Shown here: in pieces, positions 1 through 9,142 of the stretch
How positions within the stretch are numbered: the stretch's first letter is position 1
Layout: each line of letters starts with the position of its first letter
Source: Spirochaetales bacterium
GTDB taxonomy: Bacteria; Spirochaetota; JAAYUW01
DNA length: 45,568 nucleotides
Assembly (NCBI GenBank): GCA_012797605.1
Contig: JAAZOT010000015.1
Location: forward strand, 1 to 45,568
Direction of reading: 5' to 3'
Notes under the pieces: model-generated
Database searches by the model: none
The model's input: the letters and a program-made list of their open reading frames with translations, nothing else
What the model was told of the DNA's origin: nothing
Made by a program: the position numbers and the translations under genes

Positions 1-22
1 TAACTTAGGTAAAGGAGCCAAG

Positions 23-295
23 ATGGAAATCACCAACATCAAAATTAACAAAGTAACTAGCGAGCGCCCATCAGGTGGAAAGAGAAAGCTGCTTGCGTAC
101 GCTTCAGTAACATTTGACAACTGTTTTGTTGTTCACAACATCGCACTTTATGATGGAGAAGAAGGCAGAAAGATAGTTATGCCTAGAAGGAAAACATCAA
201 AAGGTGATTTTAAGGATGTTGCTCATCCCACAGTAAATGACTTCAGAGAATTTTTAACAAATTCGATCTCTGATGCGTATGATAATGTGGTATAG
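23..295 (+). CDS. spoVG: SpoVG family RNA/DNA-binding regulator
   Basis: SpoVG is a small site-specific nucleic-acid-binding protein; in Borrelia it binds DNA and RNA and tunes expression of other genes. The 90-residue product has the family's usual length. Its N-terminus has the pattern MEITNIKINKV and its middle has the strand-rich LLAYASVTFDNCFVVHNI, followed by a basic patch (MPRRKTSKGDFKDVAHP) that in the family contacts nucleic acid. The ATG follows an AAAGGAG ribosome-binding site at 11-17. It sits directly upstream of rplY-pth-tilS-ftsH, as in Borrelia, but a strong terminator after it suggests its own transcript. Any promoter lies outside the window. Confidence 0.95.
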   Translation: MEITNIKINKVTSERPSGGKRKLLAYASVTFDNCFVVHNIALYDGEEGRKIVMPRRKTSKGDFKDVAHPTVNDFREFLTNSISDAYDNVV

Positions 296-310
296 TATTA
301 AATGAAAAGT

Positions 311-357
311 GGATTGCCAGAAATTAAACTGGCAATCCTATTTAAATAATTTTTTTA
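311..357 (+). terminator. Rho-independent terminator of spoVG
   Basis: A perfect 10-bp stem (GGATTGCCAG at 311-320 with CTGGCAATCC at 329-338) encloses an 8-nt loop and is followed by a T-rich run to 357. It stands out in this AT-rich sequence because the stem contains several GC pairs. It separates spoVG from rplY. Confidence 0.85.
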
Positions 358-471
358 AGAAATATTGATAATTTTCTCTTTTATTATATTTTGGGATCTT
401 TGTTTTATCAAATTATTATATAATCTTCTTATCGTTAAATATATTTATACAGTTAGGGAAGGAAAAATAAC

Positions 472-1104
472 ATGAAAAAAGAACAAGTTTTGATTAGTGC
501 AGAAGAAAGACAGATTTCAACTAAAGCAATATTAAATTCCGCAAGAAAAAACGGATTATTACCAGCTTGTATTTATGGCAAAAGTATTAAACAAAATATA
601 AATATCTTTGTTAAGGAAAATGAGATTATCAAAATACTTGAAAAATATGGTGAATCTCATCCTTTAACAATCAATATAAAGAACAAAAAAATTGATGTAA
701 TTATTAAAGATTTTCAATACAGTATAGTAAACAATAAGATGTCCCATGTCGATTTCTATGCGGTTTCATCTTCAGAAAAAATCAAAACACATGTGCCATT
801 GCATTTTATTGGCCATTCAAAAGGCGAAAAAGTTGGTGGTATAGTTGAGAAATTTCACCTTTCAGTTGAAGTCGAAGGTAACTTAAAAGATATCCCTGAA
901 TCAATTGAAATAAACATTGAGAATATGGATATTGGAACTAGATTCCATGCCTCAGATTTAAAACTTCCAGAAAATCTTCATCTTTTAACCAATCCTCAAG
1001 AAGTCTTATTCATAATTGCTGGAAAGAAAGCGACAGAGACTCAAACAGGTCCTGCTGGAATGACTGCCGAAGAGGCTGAAAAAGCAAAAGAAATATTTGA
1101 CTAA
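472..1104 (+). CDS. rplY: 50S ribosomal protein bL25, CTC (general stress) form
   Basis: bL25 binds 5S rRNA in the large ribosomal subunit. The long CTC form has an N-terminal L25 domain (about residues 1-92, including the typical GLLPACIYGK segment) and a C-terminal TL5/CTC beta domain (about 95-185, beginning VDFYAVSSSEKIKTHVPLHF). The 210-residue length fits the CTC form rather than the 95-residue E. coli form. The tail from about residue 187 (polar, Ala/Glu-rich, AEEAEKAKE) is probably disordered. A strong AGGGAAGGA ribosome-binding site lies at 455-463. A TATAAT hexamer at 419-424 may be the -10 of a promoter in the 176-nt gap after the spoVG terminator, but no good -35 is visible. First gene of the run towards ftsH. 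Confidence 0.95.
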   Translation: MKKEQVLISAEERQISTKAILNSARKNGLLPACIYGKSIKQNINIFVKENEIIKILEKYGESHPLTINIKNKKIDVIIKDFQYSIVNNKMSHVDFYAVSSSEKIKTHVPLHFIGHSKGEKVGGIVEKFHLSVEVEGNLKDIPESIEINIENMDIGTRFHASDLKLPENLHLLTNPQEVLFIIAGKKATETQTGPAGMTAEEAEKAKEIFD

Positions 1105-1127
1105 ATATGGAGTAACTATCCAAAAAA

Positions 1128-1811
1128 ATGAATAAATCGGATAATAATAATCCAATGATATTAGTCGCAGGTTTGGGAAATCCTGGAGAAAATTTTTATA
1201 AACATAGACATAACTTAGGATTTCAATTTGTCGACTATATAGCCAGAAGGGTTACAGGTTCTAAAAAGGTTAATTTTATTACAAAGAAAAAGAAAGCTGA
1301 TTTTATTACTCTTGATTTTGAAGGTAAAGAAGTTACTCTTGTTAAACCTTTAACATTCATGAACAATTCTGGAGAAGGTATCCTCTTTATGGCAGCTTTC
1401 TTAAAGATACATGAAGAAAATATAATAGTTGTTTATGATGATACTGACCTTGAGTTTGGTGACCTTAGATTAAGACATAGTAAAAATGAAACAAATCATA
1501 ATGGTATTATTTCTGTTGAAAAACTGCTTAAAAAAGAGAATTTTACACGACTTAGAATTGGCATTGGAAAACCTAAAGATCCCAATGGTAAAATTTTAAC
1601 AGATTCTGCATCTATACAAGAATATGTTCTTTCTGATTTTTCTCTGGTAGAAGAGTATCAACTTGAAAATATTATTTTTAATTATACTTTCAATGTCATA
1701 AAAGGATTTATTAAAGGTGGCTATGATTCCGCATATGAAGAGTTGGATAAAGCGAGAATCAAGATAAAAGATGAAATTTCTCGAGGACCAAGTATTTCTT
1801 TTTCTGAATAA
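1128..1811 (+). CDS. pth: Peptidyl-tRNA hydrolase
   Basis: Pth cleaves the ester bond of peptidyl-tRNAs that drop off the ribosome, recycling tRNA. Visible family motifs are AGLGNPGENFYKHRHNLGF (residues ~14-32, with the catalytic His in the RHN triplet), KPLTFMNNSG and YDDTDLEFGDLRLR. The usual glycine-rich GGGxGGHNG loop is changed to SKNETNHNG: the His-Asn-Gly end is kept but the glycines are replaced. At 227 residues it is about 30 longer than typical; the extra C-terminus is basic and overlaps the start of tilS by 41 nt. It begins 23 nt after rplY, so co-transcription is likely. Confidence 0.93.
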   Translation: MNKSDNNNPMILVAGLGNPGENFYKHRHNLGFQFVDYIARRVTGSKKVNFITKKKKADFITLDFEGKEVTLVKPLTFMNNSGEGILFMAAFLKIHEENIIVVYDDTDLEFGDLRLRHSKNETNHNGIISVEKLLKKENFTRLRIGIGKPKDPNGKILTDSASIQEYVLSDFSLVEEYQLENIIFNYTFNVIKGFIKGGYDSAYEELDKARIKIKDEISRGPSISFSE

Positions 1812-3183
1812 GTATATTCAAGATTTCCCCAATACCTCAATAACAGTAGCTTTAAGCATGGGTTCTGATTCAATGGCTCTCTTTTATATTTTACTTAAAT
1901 TAAAAAAAAAATATGGATTTGATCTTTCAGCCTGCCATTTGAATCATGGTATTAGAGAAGAATCGGATTTAGAACAAAAAGCATTTATTGAATTGATGAA
2001 TCAAGTTGGTATACAGTATTATACAGATAATCTTAAGATTCCAAATGAGATAAAAAAATCAAATAAATCTTTTGAATTATGGGCTAGAAATGAAAGATTA
2101 AAGTTCTATGAAAGAGCAAAAGAAATATTAAAATCTGATTATATCGCAACAGCCCATAATAAAGATGATATTATTGAGACTTTTTTCTTAAACCTATTTC
2201 GAGGAACAGGTCTTGTTGGCGCTTCTTCAATAAAACCAATGAGATCCTATTTGATCAGACCAGTTATCGAAATATCTAAAAAAGAATTGAAAGAATATTT
2301 GATATATAATAATATTAAATTTTTCGAAGATAAAACTAATAGTGATAATAAAATAAATAGAAATTATATAAGAAATATAGTGATTGAAAATATCTATAAC
2401 AGGTTTACCAATTCATCAAAATCTATTTTTAATTTTATTAAAGAGATAAATTCTACTTTAGATTTTATTGACTCTTTTATTCCTGATTGGTTCTTTAATA
2501 ATTATTGGAATGTGGAAGATTTTTTAACTCTTCAAGATTACCTACAAAGTCACTTTTTATATAAAAAAATTAAAGAACTATGTTCAGCTAATCTTTATGA
2601 CTTTTCCTTATTAAATCTTTCAAAAAAAACAATAGAAGTCGCATTAAAAAAAATCAAGACAATAAAAAATGGTTATATTGAAAAATTTCCTAAATTCGAT
2701 ATTTTTCTTTCATACGGCAACTTATATTTTATTGAAAAAAAATACTCAATAAAAAATAAGGTCGAAATAGATATCGAAGAGTTATCTAGCGTTGAATTTA
2801 CTACGCTTTTATTTGGTGATTTTGAAATAAAAATAAAAATTGGAGACAATTTAAATAATTCCTTCATAAAAGGTATTTTAAAGGAAAACTTCATAATAAG
2901 AAAAGAACTATGTGGAGAAAAACTAGTTTTCTCAAAATGGGAGGAAGGGGATAGGATAAAATTAGCTGGCTATCATAAAAAATTACATGATATTTTTGTG
3001 GATTGGAAGATCCCAAGACCATTAAGAGAAAAAATTATCGTTATAAGAAATTATAAAGAGGTGATTGGCTTTTATATTCCTTTTAATTCTTCCAATAGGG
3101 AAAATTATATCCTATCGAAAGATTATTTTGTTGATTTTAATGAAAAATTTAGTTATATTTTACTGAAAATAGAAAAAATATAA
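1771..3183 (+). CDS. tilS: tRNA(Ile)-lysidine synthetase
   Basis: TilS modifies C34 of tRNA-Ile(CAU) to lysidine, so that it reads AUA rather than AUG. The N-type ATP-pyrophosphatase P-loop appears as SMGSDSMAL (usually SGGxDS; the two glycines are altered but Ser, Asp and Ser remain). It is followed by ACHLNHGIREES and TAHNKDDIIETFFLNLFRG, both diagnostic of TilS. The C-terminal substrate-binding part (GDRIKLAGYHKKLHDIF, near residue 391) is present, giving 470 residues, normal for the long form. The ATG lies inside pth and has only a weak purine-rich leader, so translational coupling is likely. AUA is frequent in this AT-rich genome, which makes the enzyme important here. Confidence 0.93.
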   Translation: MKFLEDQVFLFLNKYIQDFPNTSITVALSMGSDSMALFYILLKLKKKYGFDLSACHLNHGIREESDLEQKAFIELMNQVGIQYYTDNLKIPNEIKKSNKSFELWARNERLKFYERAKEILKSDYIATAHNKDDIIETFFLNLFRGTGLVGASSIKPMRSYLIRPVIEISKKELKEYLIYNNIKFFEDKTNSDNKINRNYIRNIVIENIYNRFTNSSKSIFNFIKEINSTLDFIDSFIPDWFFNNYWNVEDFLTLQDYLQSHFLYKKIKELCSANLYDFSLLNLSKKTIEVALKKIKTIKNGYIEKFPKFDIFLSYGNLYFIEKKYSIKNKVEIDIEELSSVEFTTLLFGDFEIKIKIGDNLNNSFIKGILKENFIIRKELCGEKLVFSKWEEGDRIKLAGYHKKLHDIFVDWKIPRPLREKIIVIRNYKEVIGFYIPFNSSNRENYILSKDYFVDFNEKFSYILLKIEKI

Positions 3184-3213
3184 AATTATCTAGTTTTCTT
3201 TATAAAGATAATT
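3184..3213 (+). repeat. Inverted repeat in the ftsH leader
   Basis: AATTATCT at 3184-3191 and AGATAATT at 3206-3213 form a perfect 8-bp inverted repeat with a 14-nt loop, immediately 5' of the AAGGAAGGG ribosome-binding site of ftsH. The stem is AT-rich and no T-run follows, so it is not a standard terminator. It could be an operator or a weak leader RNA hairpin; function unknown. Confidence 0.4.
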
Positions 3214-3226
3214 GTAAGGAAGGGAA

Positions 3227-5155
3227 ATGAGTAACTTAAATCAAAATCCAAAGAATAAAAAAAATCTATCAGGTGGGTTAACTATCCTCCTGATAGCTGT
3301 AGGTTTTTTAGCAATACTTTTTTTAATGTCAAATCCTTTAACTGATGTTGTTGAAAAGAAAACCTATAGTGAGTTTATTAAATATGTTGAAGAAGGGAAA
3401 GTTGATTCTGTAACCATAGTTGGCAATCAAATAAAGGTTTATATGAAAAAAAGTTCTGAGTCAACTAAAGCAGATCAATATAAAGTTGTTATTCCATATA
3501 TAGATCCAGAACTTTTAACTTATTTAAAGCAACATGATGTAAATATTGAGGGGCAGGAACAGAAGGATACTTCATCCTTTTGGTGGTATATAATACCTCT
3601 TGGTTTGACCATTCTTTCTATATTTTTCTTTATGAATATTACCAAACAGATTGGAGGTGCCAACAATCAAGCATTCTCTTTTGGTAAAGCAAGAGCTAGA
3701 CTTTATGTAAATACCTCAGTAAAATTTACAGATGTTGCTGGAATTGATGAAGCGAAACAAGAGCTTATCGAAGTTGTAGAATACTTAAAAAATCCTATAA
3801 AGTTTTATTCTCTTGGAGCAAAAATTCCTAGGGGTGTACTTTTAGAAGGTCCTCCTGGTTGCGGTAAAACATTGCTCGCCAAGGCAGTGGCTGGAGAAGC
3901 AGGTGTTCCTTTTTTCTCTATTTCAGGATCCGATTTTGTTGAGATGTTTGTAGGAGTAGGTGCATCAAGAGTTAGAGATCTATTCAATCAAGCTAAGGAA
4001 AAAGCCCCATCAATAATTTTCATAGATGAGCTTGATGCTGTTGGTAGATCAAGAGGTGCAGGTCTTGGTGGTGGTCATGATGAAAGGGAACAAACATTAA
4101 ACCAGATCTTAGTTGAAATGGATGGTTTTGAAACACAGGATTCTGTAATAGTCTTAGCCGCAACAAATAGAGCAGATATTCTCGATAGGGCTCTTCTTAG
4201 ACCTGGAAGGTTTGATAGAAAAGTTTATGTTGATTTACCAGATTTGTATGGAAGATACGAAATTCTTCAGATTCATGCCAGAAAAGTTCCTTTAACAAAG
4301 GATGTAGATCTTTTTGCTATAGCAAGAGGAACACCAGGTTTTTCTGGAGCCGATCTCGCCAATATTATTAATGAAGCAGCGATACTAGCTGCTAGAAATA
4401 ATCTATCCGCTGTTGATATGCATTGTCTTGAAGAGGCAAAAGACAAAGTAATTATGGGACCGGAAAGAAAATCACTTGTGCTTTCGGATCAAGAAAAGTT
4501 AGTTACTGCATATCATGAGGCTGGGCATACTCTTGTTGGTGCTCTTATGAAAAATTCAGAACCAGTTTACAAAGTAAGTATAATTCCTAGAGGTGCTGCT
4601 CTTGGCCTAACCGTGAATATACCTTTAGATGACCAACATCACTATTCAAAATCTTATTTGTTTGATAAAATTTGTATTTTATTAGCTGGTAGAGTAGCTG
4701 AAGAATATAAATTTAATGAAATATTTACTGGCGCACAAAATGATATTGAAAGAGCAACTAAGATCGCACATGATATGGTTACAAAGTATGGAATGTCTTC
4801 TTTAGGTCCATTAGGTTTTGGATCAGAAAAAGATGATGTGTTTTTAGGTAAAGATTTGGTTAGAGAAAGAAATTATTCAGAAGATACAGCTAAGAAAATA
4901 GATTCAGAAGTTCATAAAATTATACAGGAAGCTTTTGAGATAACTAAAAAGTTAATTAAAGAAAATATCGTTAAACTTGATTTACTATCTCAAAAATTAG
5001 TGGAAAAAGAATCTTTAGTCGCATCTGAGATCTATGAAATTCTTGGAATAAAAGATCCTCACAAAGATGCTACAATTGAATCTTTTAAGAAAAAGTATAT
5101 AGAAAAAAATAATCATGATGAGGAAAAAGTCTCTGATATAGATCAAGCAAAATAA
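3227..5155 (+). CDS. ftsH: ATP-dependent zinc metalloprotease FtsH
   Basis: FtsH is a membrane-anchored hexameric AAA+ protease that degrades misassembled membrane proteins and selected regulators. The 642-residue product has a first membrane segment (~18-35), a periplasmic domain, a second membrane segment (~115-135), then the AAA module. Visible are Walker A GPPGCGKT (208-215), pore motif MFVGVGASR, Walker [12 protein letters not shown] and the second region of homology (LLRPGRFDR). The zinc-protease site HEAGH is at 430-434. A charged tail (~610-642) ends the protein. Strong AAGGAAGGG ribosome-binding site. It follows tilS by 43 nt, the Borrelia-like order. Confidence 0.97.
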   Translation: MSNLNQNPKNKKNLSGGLTILLIAVGFLAILFLMSNPLTDVVEKKTYSEFIKYVEEGKVDSVTIVGNQIKVYMKKSSESTKADQYKVVIPYIDPELLTYLKQHDVNIEGQEQKDTSSFWWYIIPLGLTILSIFFFMNITKQIGGANNQAFSFGKARARLYVNTSVKFTDVAGIDEAKQELIEVVEYLKNPIKFYSLGAKIPRGVLLEGPPGCGKTLLAKAVAGEAGVPFFSISGSDFVEMFVGVGASRVRDLFNQAKEKAPSIIFIDELDAVGRSRGAGLGGGHDEREQTLNQILVEMDGFETQDSVIVLAATNRADILDRALLRPGRFDRKVYVDLPDLYGRYEILQIHARKVPLTKDVDLFAIARGTPGFSGADLANIINEAAILAARNNLSAVDMHCLEEAKDKVIMGPERKSLVLSDQEKLVTAYHEAGHTLVGALMKNSEPVYKVSIIPRGAALGLTVNIPLDDQHHYSKSYLFDKICILLAGRVAEEYKFNEIFTGAQNDIERATKIAHDMVTKYGMSSLGPLGFGSEKDDVFLGKDLVRERNYSEDTAKKIDSEVHKIIQEAFEITKKLIKENIVKLDLLSQKLVEKESLVASEIYEILGIKDPHKDATIESFKKKYIEKNNHDEEKVSDIDQAK

Positions 5156-5174
5156 AATTGTAAAGAATTGAGCC

Positions 5175-6587
5175 ATGAGAAAAAATATTTTAAGATACAA
5201 TATCTCTGGTTTAAGAGGAATAGTTGGAAATACTTTGAATCCAGAAGTATTATATTACAACCTTGTTGCATTTATTAGGTACCTTGAAAAAAGAAGTTTT
5301 AGTAAAGGTGAGAAAAAGCGCATAAGAGTATTTATTGGTAGAGATGCTAGAAACTCTGGAGAGGCTATTTCTGTTTATATATTAGGATTATTGAATCTTT
5401 TTGGTATAGATGTTGATTTTGGTGGTATTATTCCCACACCGACTGTTTTGCATGAAGTAAAATATGGGAAATATGATGGAGGAATAGCCATAACGGCCTC
5501 TCATAATCCAATTCAATATAATGCTATAAAACTATGTAAATTTGGAGGGTACTTTTTAGACCAACAAGATATTTCTGAAATGAATAAATATATCGATGAT
5601 TTATTAGATGATGAAAATATTGTAAAACCTGGTGATTTTAACAGTATAGGAATTACAAAGTTGTCTTCGAATGCATTTGAAAACCATATAAATGATGCAA
5701 TTGCTAAATTTGACATAGACTTGATAAAAAATCGAAGATTGAAAGTAGCCGTAGATTTTTGCAACTCTACAGCAATAAATGTTTTTCCACCTTTATTTGA
5801 GACACTAAATATAAATTATAAGGCTATATACGATAAAATTACTGGTAATTTTGAAAGAGAACCAGAACCAAATATTAATACGATGAAATATCTTTCAGAG
5901 ATCATGCGCAATTCAGATTTCGATGTTGGTTTTGTCTTTGATCCAGATGCAGATAGAGTAGCTGTGATATTTGAAGATGGTTTTGTTCCTTCGGAGGAGT
6001 ATACTTTAGCATTATCTTACCTTCACTTTTGTAAGAATAAAGGTGGTGGAGATTGCGTTGTAAATCTTTCTACTTCATCGATGGTAAAATATATTGCTGA
6101 AAAATTTGGTTTTAATGTTTACTTTGCACCTGTTGGTGAAATAAATGTTACAAATAAAATGCTTAAAACTAAATCTGTCTTTGGTGGTGAAGGAAATGGT
6201 GGTGTCATATATTTACCAGTATCAAATAGCAGAGATACAATTGTTGCTGTACTATTTATTTTAGAACTTATTTCTAAGGAAGATAAAAAAATTTCCCAAA
6301 TTGCATCTGAAATTCCTAGATTTGAGATGAGAAAATTTAAGTTTGAAAGAAAAAAGGATTTCGAAGTAAATATAAAGGAAAAGTTGAAAGATATATTTGA
6401 AAGGAACTCCTTTGAGATAATTGATTTTAATGATTCTGATGGTATTAGATTTGATTTTTCTTCTGGTTTTTGTCATATAAGACCATCAAACACAGAACCT
6501 GTAATTAGAATAATAATGGAAAATAGTGATAAATCACTTTTAAATAAGATGGAATCTTTATTACCAGAATTTCAAGAGTTTTTATAA
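5175..6587 (+). CDS. glmM: Phosphoglucosamine mutase / phosphohexomutase (archaeal-GlmM-like)
   Basis: This alpha-D-phosphohexomutase should interconvert hexosamine-6- and -1-phosphates, probably for UDP-GlcNAc synthesis. Four signature loops are present: catalytic TASHNP with phosphoserine Ser109; metal-binding DPDADR (Asp256, 258, 260); the sugar-specificity loop GGEGNGGVI; and the phosphate-binding RPSNTEPVIRI near the C-terminus. The specificity loop resembles archaeal GlmM/phosphomannomutase enzymes rather than the bacterial GlmM form (GEqSGH), so the substrate could also be mannose- or glucose-phosphate. Length 470 is normal for the superfamily. It starts 19 nt after ftsH with a poor ribosome-binding site (TTGAG). 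A UDP-hexosamine pyrophosphorylase for the next step is encoded at 18176-19555. Confidence 0.82.
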   Translation: MRKNILRYNISGLRGIVGNTLNPEVLYYNLVAFIRYLEKRSFSKGEKKRIRVFIGRDARNSGEAISVYILGLLNLFGIDVDFGGIIPTPTVLHEVKYGKYDGGIAITASHNPIQYNAIKLCKFGGYFLDQQDISEMNKYIDDLLDDENIVKPGDFNSIGITKLSSNAFENHINDAIAKFDIDLIKNRRLKVAVDFCNSTAINVFPPLFETLNINYKAIYDKITGNFEREPEPNINTMKYLSEIMRNSDFDVGFVFDPDADRVAVIFEDGFVPSEEYTLALSYLHFCKNKGGGDCVVNLSTSSMVKYIAEKFGFNVYFAPVGEINVTNKMLKTKSVFGGEGNGGVIYLPVSNSRDTIVAVLFILELISKEDKKISQIASEIPRFEMRKFKFERKKDFEVNIKEKLKDIFERNSFEIIDFNDSDGIRFDFSSGFCHIRPSNTEPVIRIIMENSDKSLLNKMESLLPEFQEFL

Positions 6588-6592
6588 TATTA

Positions 6593-6620
6593 TATTTATT
6601 TGTTATTGTATTTATTTGTT
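6593..6620 (+). repeat. 12-bp tandem direct repeat upstream of rpiB
   Basis: TATTTATTTGTT occurs at 6593-6604 and again at 6609-6620, a 16-bp period, in the 124-nt gap between the phosphohexomutase and rpiB. A shorter repeat (ATGGCTT) follows. This may be simple low-complexity DNA or part of the rpiB promoter region. Confidence 0.35.
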
Positions 6621-6711
6621 TTACATGGCTTTAATAAATGGCTTGAATATTAGAATGACTTTTGAAAATTTTATAACTTAGTTTAAAATTATGTTATCAA
6701 GGATATTTATA

Positions 6712-7152
6712 ATGATTAAAAAGATAGCCATAGGTTCTGATCATGCAGGATTTATATTAAAATCAGAATTACTAGAATACTTAAGATCAAAAGATTTTGA
6801 TGTGGTTGATTGTGGCACATATTCAACTGAATCCTGTGATTATCCAGATTATGCAGCTATAGTGGCTGAAAAGGTTTCAAAAAAACAAGTAGATGCTGGA
6901 ATTCTTATATGTGGCACTGGTATTGGTGTTTCAATAGCAGCAAATAAAGTTAAAGGAATAAGGGCAGCTAATGTGTGGAATTCTGAAACAGCAGCTTTAG
7001 CTAAACAACATAATGATGCTAATATAATATGTATAGGAGCAAGATTCATTGCGCCTTATTATGCAAAAAAGATTATTGACGCATATTTTAGCTCGGAATT
7101 TGAATATGGGAATCATTTACATAGAGTTGAAAAAATAAGTAAGATGGAATAA
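6712..7152 (+). CDS. rpiB: Ribose-5-phosphate isomerase B
   Basis: RpiB interconverts ribose-5-phosphate and ribulose-5-phosphate in the pentose phosphate pathway. The product begins KKIAIGSDHAGF, carries the catalytic Cys67 in CGTGIGVSIAANK, and ends with the typical HNDANIICIGARFI segment. I prefer the ATG at 6712 over the in-frame ATG at 6691: an AAGGA ribosome-binding site lies at 6699-6703, correctly spaced only for 6712, and the family starts just before the GSDHAG motif. That gives 146 residues, the usual length. It is 18 nt upstream of the HAD-like gene. LacA/B-type isomerases share this fold, but an isolated copy usually is RpiB. Confidence 0.93.
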   Translation: MIKKIAIGSDHAGFILKSELLEYLRSKDFDVVDCGTYSTESCDYPDYAAIVAEKVSKKQVDAGILICGTGIGVSIAANKVKGIRAANVWNSETAALAKQHNDANIICIGARFIAPYYAKKIIDAYFSSEFEYGNHLHRVEKISKME

Positions 7153-7170
7153 ATAATTATAGGCAAAAAA

Positions 7171-7782
7171 ATGCCAGTAAAGGCTTTAATTTACGATATT
7201 GAAATAGATATATTAAAAATTCATTATGATCCAATAATTTTGAAAATAAAAAAAGATTTGCATCTTTCTATATCCAAAATTAAAAGTCTTTTATTTTCTC
7301 CTTATTTTTATTTTTTTACAATAGGAAAAATCAATTTTGAGACTTTTATAAAAACAGCATTTAATGAAATTATACTTGATTCAGATTATATTGAAAAGCT
7401 TGAAAAAAAATATAAGAGATCCTTTGAATATTCAACTAAAAAAAAAGAAGACATTTTGTTTTATAGAGATTTATTAAAAATAGATATTTATTTCTCAGCA
7501 GATATAGATAGTACAATCGCAAATTCAATAATCAAAAAAGATCCTTCTATCAATAAGATATGTTACTTTTCTTCAAAATTAAATTCAGTAAAACAAGAAT
7601 CTTTATTTTTTGAAAATTTACAGAAAAATCTTAAGCTTGAATCTTCTGAAATATTAATAGTAGATGATAATATCGATGTGCTTTTGAATGCGAAAAACAA
7701 AGGATTTTTAACATTGTTTTATGATGGTAAAAGAGATTTCGGAGAATTAATTAAATTAGTATTGGAAAATCAAGAAAAATAA
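7171..7782 (+). CDS. HAD-like protein with degenerate catalytic motif
   Basis: The 203-residue protein has the outline of a haloacid-dehalogenase-superfamily protein. An N-terminal strand ends in IYDIEIDIL (residues ~7-15), where motif I DxD would sit but the second aspartate is Glu11. Next come a helical cap-like region, a motif II candidate (YFSADIDST) and a motif IV-like ILIVDDNIDVLLNAKNKG (~163-180) with two acidic residues. Close relatives would be epoxide-hydrolase-type HAD proteins (HAD-IA). Because motif I is altered it may be a poor phosphatase or a non-enzymatic member. It is 18 nt downstream of rpiB with a weak AGGC leader and is probably co-transcribed. Substrate unknown. Confidence 0.6.
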   Translation: MPVKALIYDIEIDILKIHYDPIILKIKKDLHLSISKIKSLLFSPYFYFFTIGKINFETFIKTAFNEIILDSDYIEKLEKKYKRSFEYSTKKKEDILFYRDLLKIDIYFSADIDSTIANSIIKKDPSINKICYFSSKLNSVKQESLFFENLQKNLKLESSEILIVDDNIDVLLNAKNKGFLTLFYDGKRDFGELIKLVLENQEK

Positions 7783-7787
7783 ATATA

Positions 7788-7820
7788 ATTGATTGACAAA
7801 TCAATAAAATTTATTAACTT
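7788..7820 (+). promoter_or_regulatory. Promoter with overlapping palindrome upstream of the alpha-oxoamine synthase
   Basis: A consensus -35 TTGACA (7793-7798) is followed after 16 bp by TAACTT (7815-7820), a plausible -10. A perfect inverted repeat, ATTGATT-GACA-AATCAAT (7788-7805), covers the -35, a position typical of a repressor site. A further ATTGATTTG copy lies near 7850. Direct sequence observation; the regulator is unknown. Confidence 0.45.
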
Positions 7821-7884
7821 ATTTCAAGTAATAATTCAAATAATTTTTAATTGATTTGATAATTCAACCAATTAAGGGGCTTTT

Positions 7885-9063
7885 ATGGATATTTTTGAAA
7901 AATGTTTTAAGTATGATGAACCAGAAAAAGCAAAGGCAGCAGGTTTTTATCCTTATTTTAGACCTCACCATGCAAAAACAGATACAGTGGTATTAATGGA
8001 AGGAAGAGAAGTTATTATGCTTGGTTCAAACTCATATCTTGGTTTAACCTCACACCCTGAAGTTAAAGAAGCCGCAAAAAATGCTATAGAAATTCATGGG
8101 ACAGGTTGTGCTGGTTCAAGATTTTTAAATGGAACCTTGGATTTGCATGAAGAACTAGAAAAGAAATTGGCTAAATTTGTTGGGAAAGAAGATGCTATAA
8201 TATATTCAACTGGCTTTTTTGCCAATCAAGGAGCTATTTCAGCTCTTATATCAAGAAATGATGTGGTCTTTATTGATAAACTTGACCATGCTTCTATTGT
8301 TGACGGTACAAGATTAGGATTTGGAGAGATTGTCAGATTTAGACATAATGATATAGAACATCTTGATAAACTGCTAGCGAAGTATCCAGATAAAGGGAAA
8401 ATGGTTGTTGTTGATGGTGTTTATTCAATGGATGGCGATATTGCACCTCTACCAGATCTTATCAAAGTATGTAAAAAGTATGGTGCAAGACTCTATGTCG
8501 ATGATGCTCATTCATTGGGAGTTCTTGGTAAAAATGGAAGAGGTACTGCAGATCATTTCAATTGTACAGATGATGTAGATATTATAATGGGAACTTTTTC
8601 AAAATCTCTCGCTGCTCAAGGTGGATTTGTAGCTGGAGATCATAAAGTTATCGATTATATAAGACATCATTCAAGACCATTTATTTTTTCTGCATCATTG
8701 GCTCCAGCTCTTATCGCAACCGTAGATAAAGCTCTAGAGATAATGATAAGGGAACCAGAGAGAATCGAAAATCTTTGGAAGATTACAAAATATGCAGCAG
8801 AAGGCTTTAAGAGGATAGGATTTGATATTGGTAATGCTCAAACACCTATTATACCTATTATTATAGGTCAAACCGAGACGACATTTAAATTTTGGAAACT
8901 AATCTATGATATGGGTGTTTTTGCAAATTGTGTAATTCCTCCAGCTGTTCCTGAAAATAAATGTATAATTAGAACTTCTTATATTGCTACTCATACAATA
9001 GAGCAGATAGATAAGGCTTTGGAAGTTTTTGAAAAAGCTGGTAAACAATTAGGAATAATTTAA
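7885..9063 (+). CDS. PLP-dependent alpha-oxoamine synthase, serine-palmitoyltransferase-like
   Basis: This 392-residue enzyme belongs to the family condensing an amino acid with an acyl-CoA (8-amino-7-oxononanoate synthase, glycine C-acetyltransferase, serine palmitoyltransferase). PLP-binding features are visible: Schiff-base Lys240 in GTFSKSL, VDDAHSLG with Asp206 and His209, and DHASIVDG. Several segments (YPYFRPHH near the start, GSRFLNGTLDLHEELE, GTFSKSLAAQGGF, GVFANCVIPPAVPE) resemble what I recall of Bacteroidetes serine palmitoyltransferases more than E. coli Kbl or BioF. No tdh, biotin or other sphingolipid gene is adjacent. Good AGGGGC ribosome-binding site; own promoter upstream and terminator downstream, so monocistronic. 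Family certain; substrate (serine, glycine, alanine or cysteate) inferred. Confidence 0.8.
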   Translation: MDIFEKCFKYDEPEKAKAAGFYPYFRPHHAKTDTVVLMEGREVIMLGSNSYLGLTSHPEVKEAAKNAIEIHGTGCAGSRFLNGTLDLHEELEKKLAKFVGKEDAIIYSTGFFANQGAISALISRNDVVFIDKLDHASIVDGTRLGFGEIVRFRHNDIEHLDKLLAKYPDKGKMVVVDGVYSMDGDIAPLPDLIKVCKKYGARLYVDDAHSLGVLGKNGRGTADHFNCTDDVDIIMGTFSKSLAAQGGFVAGDHKVIDYIRHHSRPFIFSASLAPALIATVDKALEIMIREPERIENLWKITKYAAEGFKRIGFDIGNAQTPIIPIIIGQTETTFKFWKLIYDMGVFANCVIPPAVPENKCIIRTSYIATHTIEQIDKALEVFEKAGKQLGII

Positions 9064-9142
9064 TTTATTTCTAATTTTATTTTCAAGAAAATTCATTGCT
9101 TTTTTTCAATATTGTGAAATATTTATATAAATTTTAATGATT

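Noticed and set aside
6691-6711. Upstream rpiB start at 6691
   Set aside because: The AAGGA at 6699-6703 lies downstream of it and correctly spaces the ATG at 6712; the family begins at that second Met.
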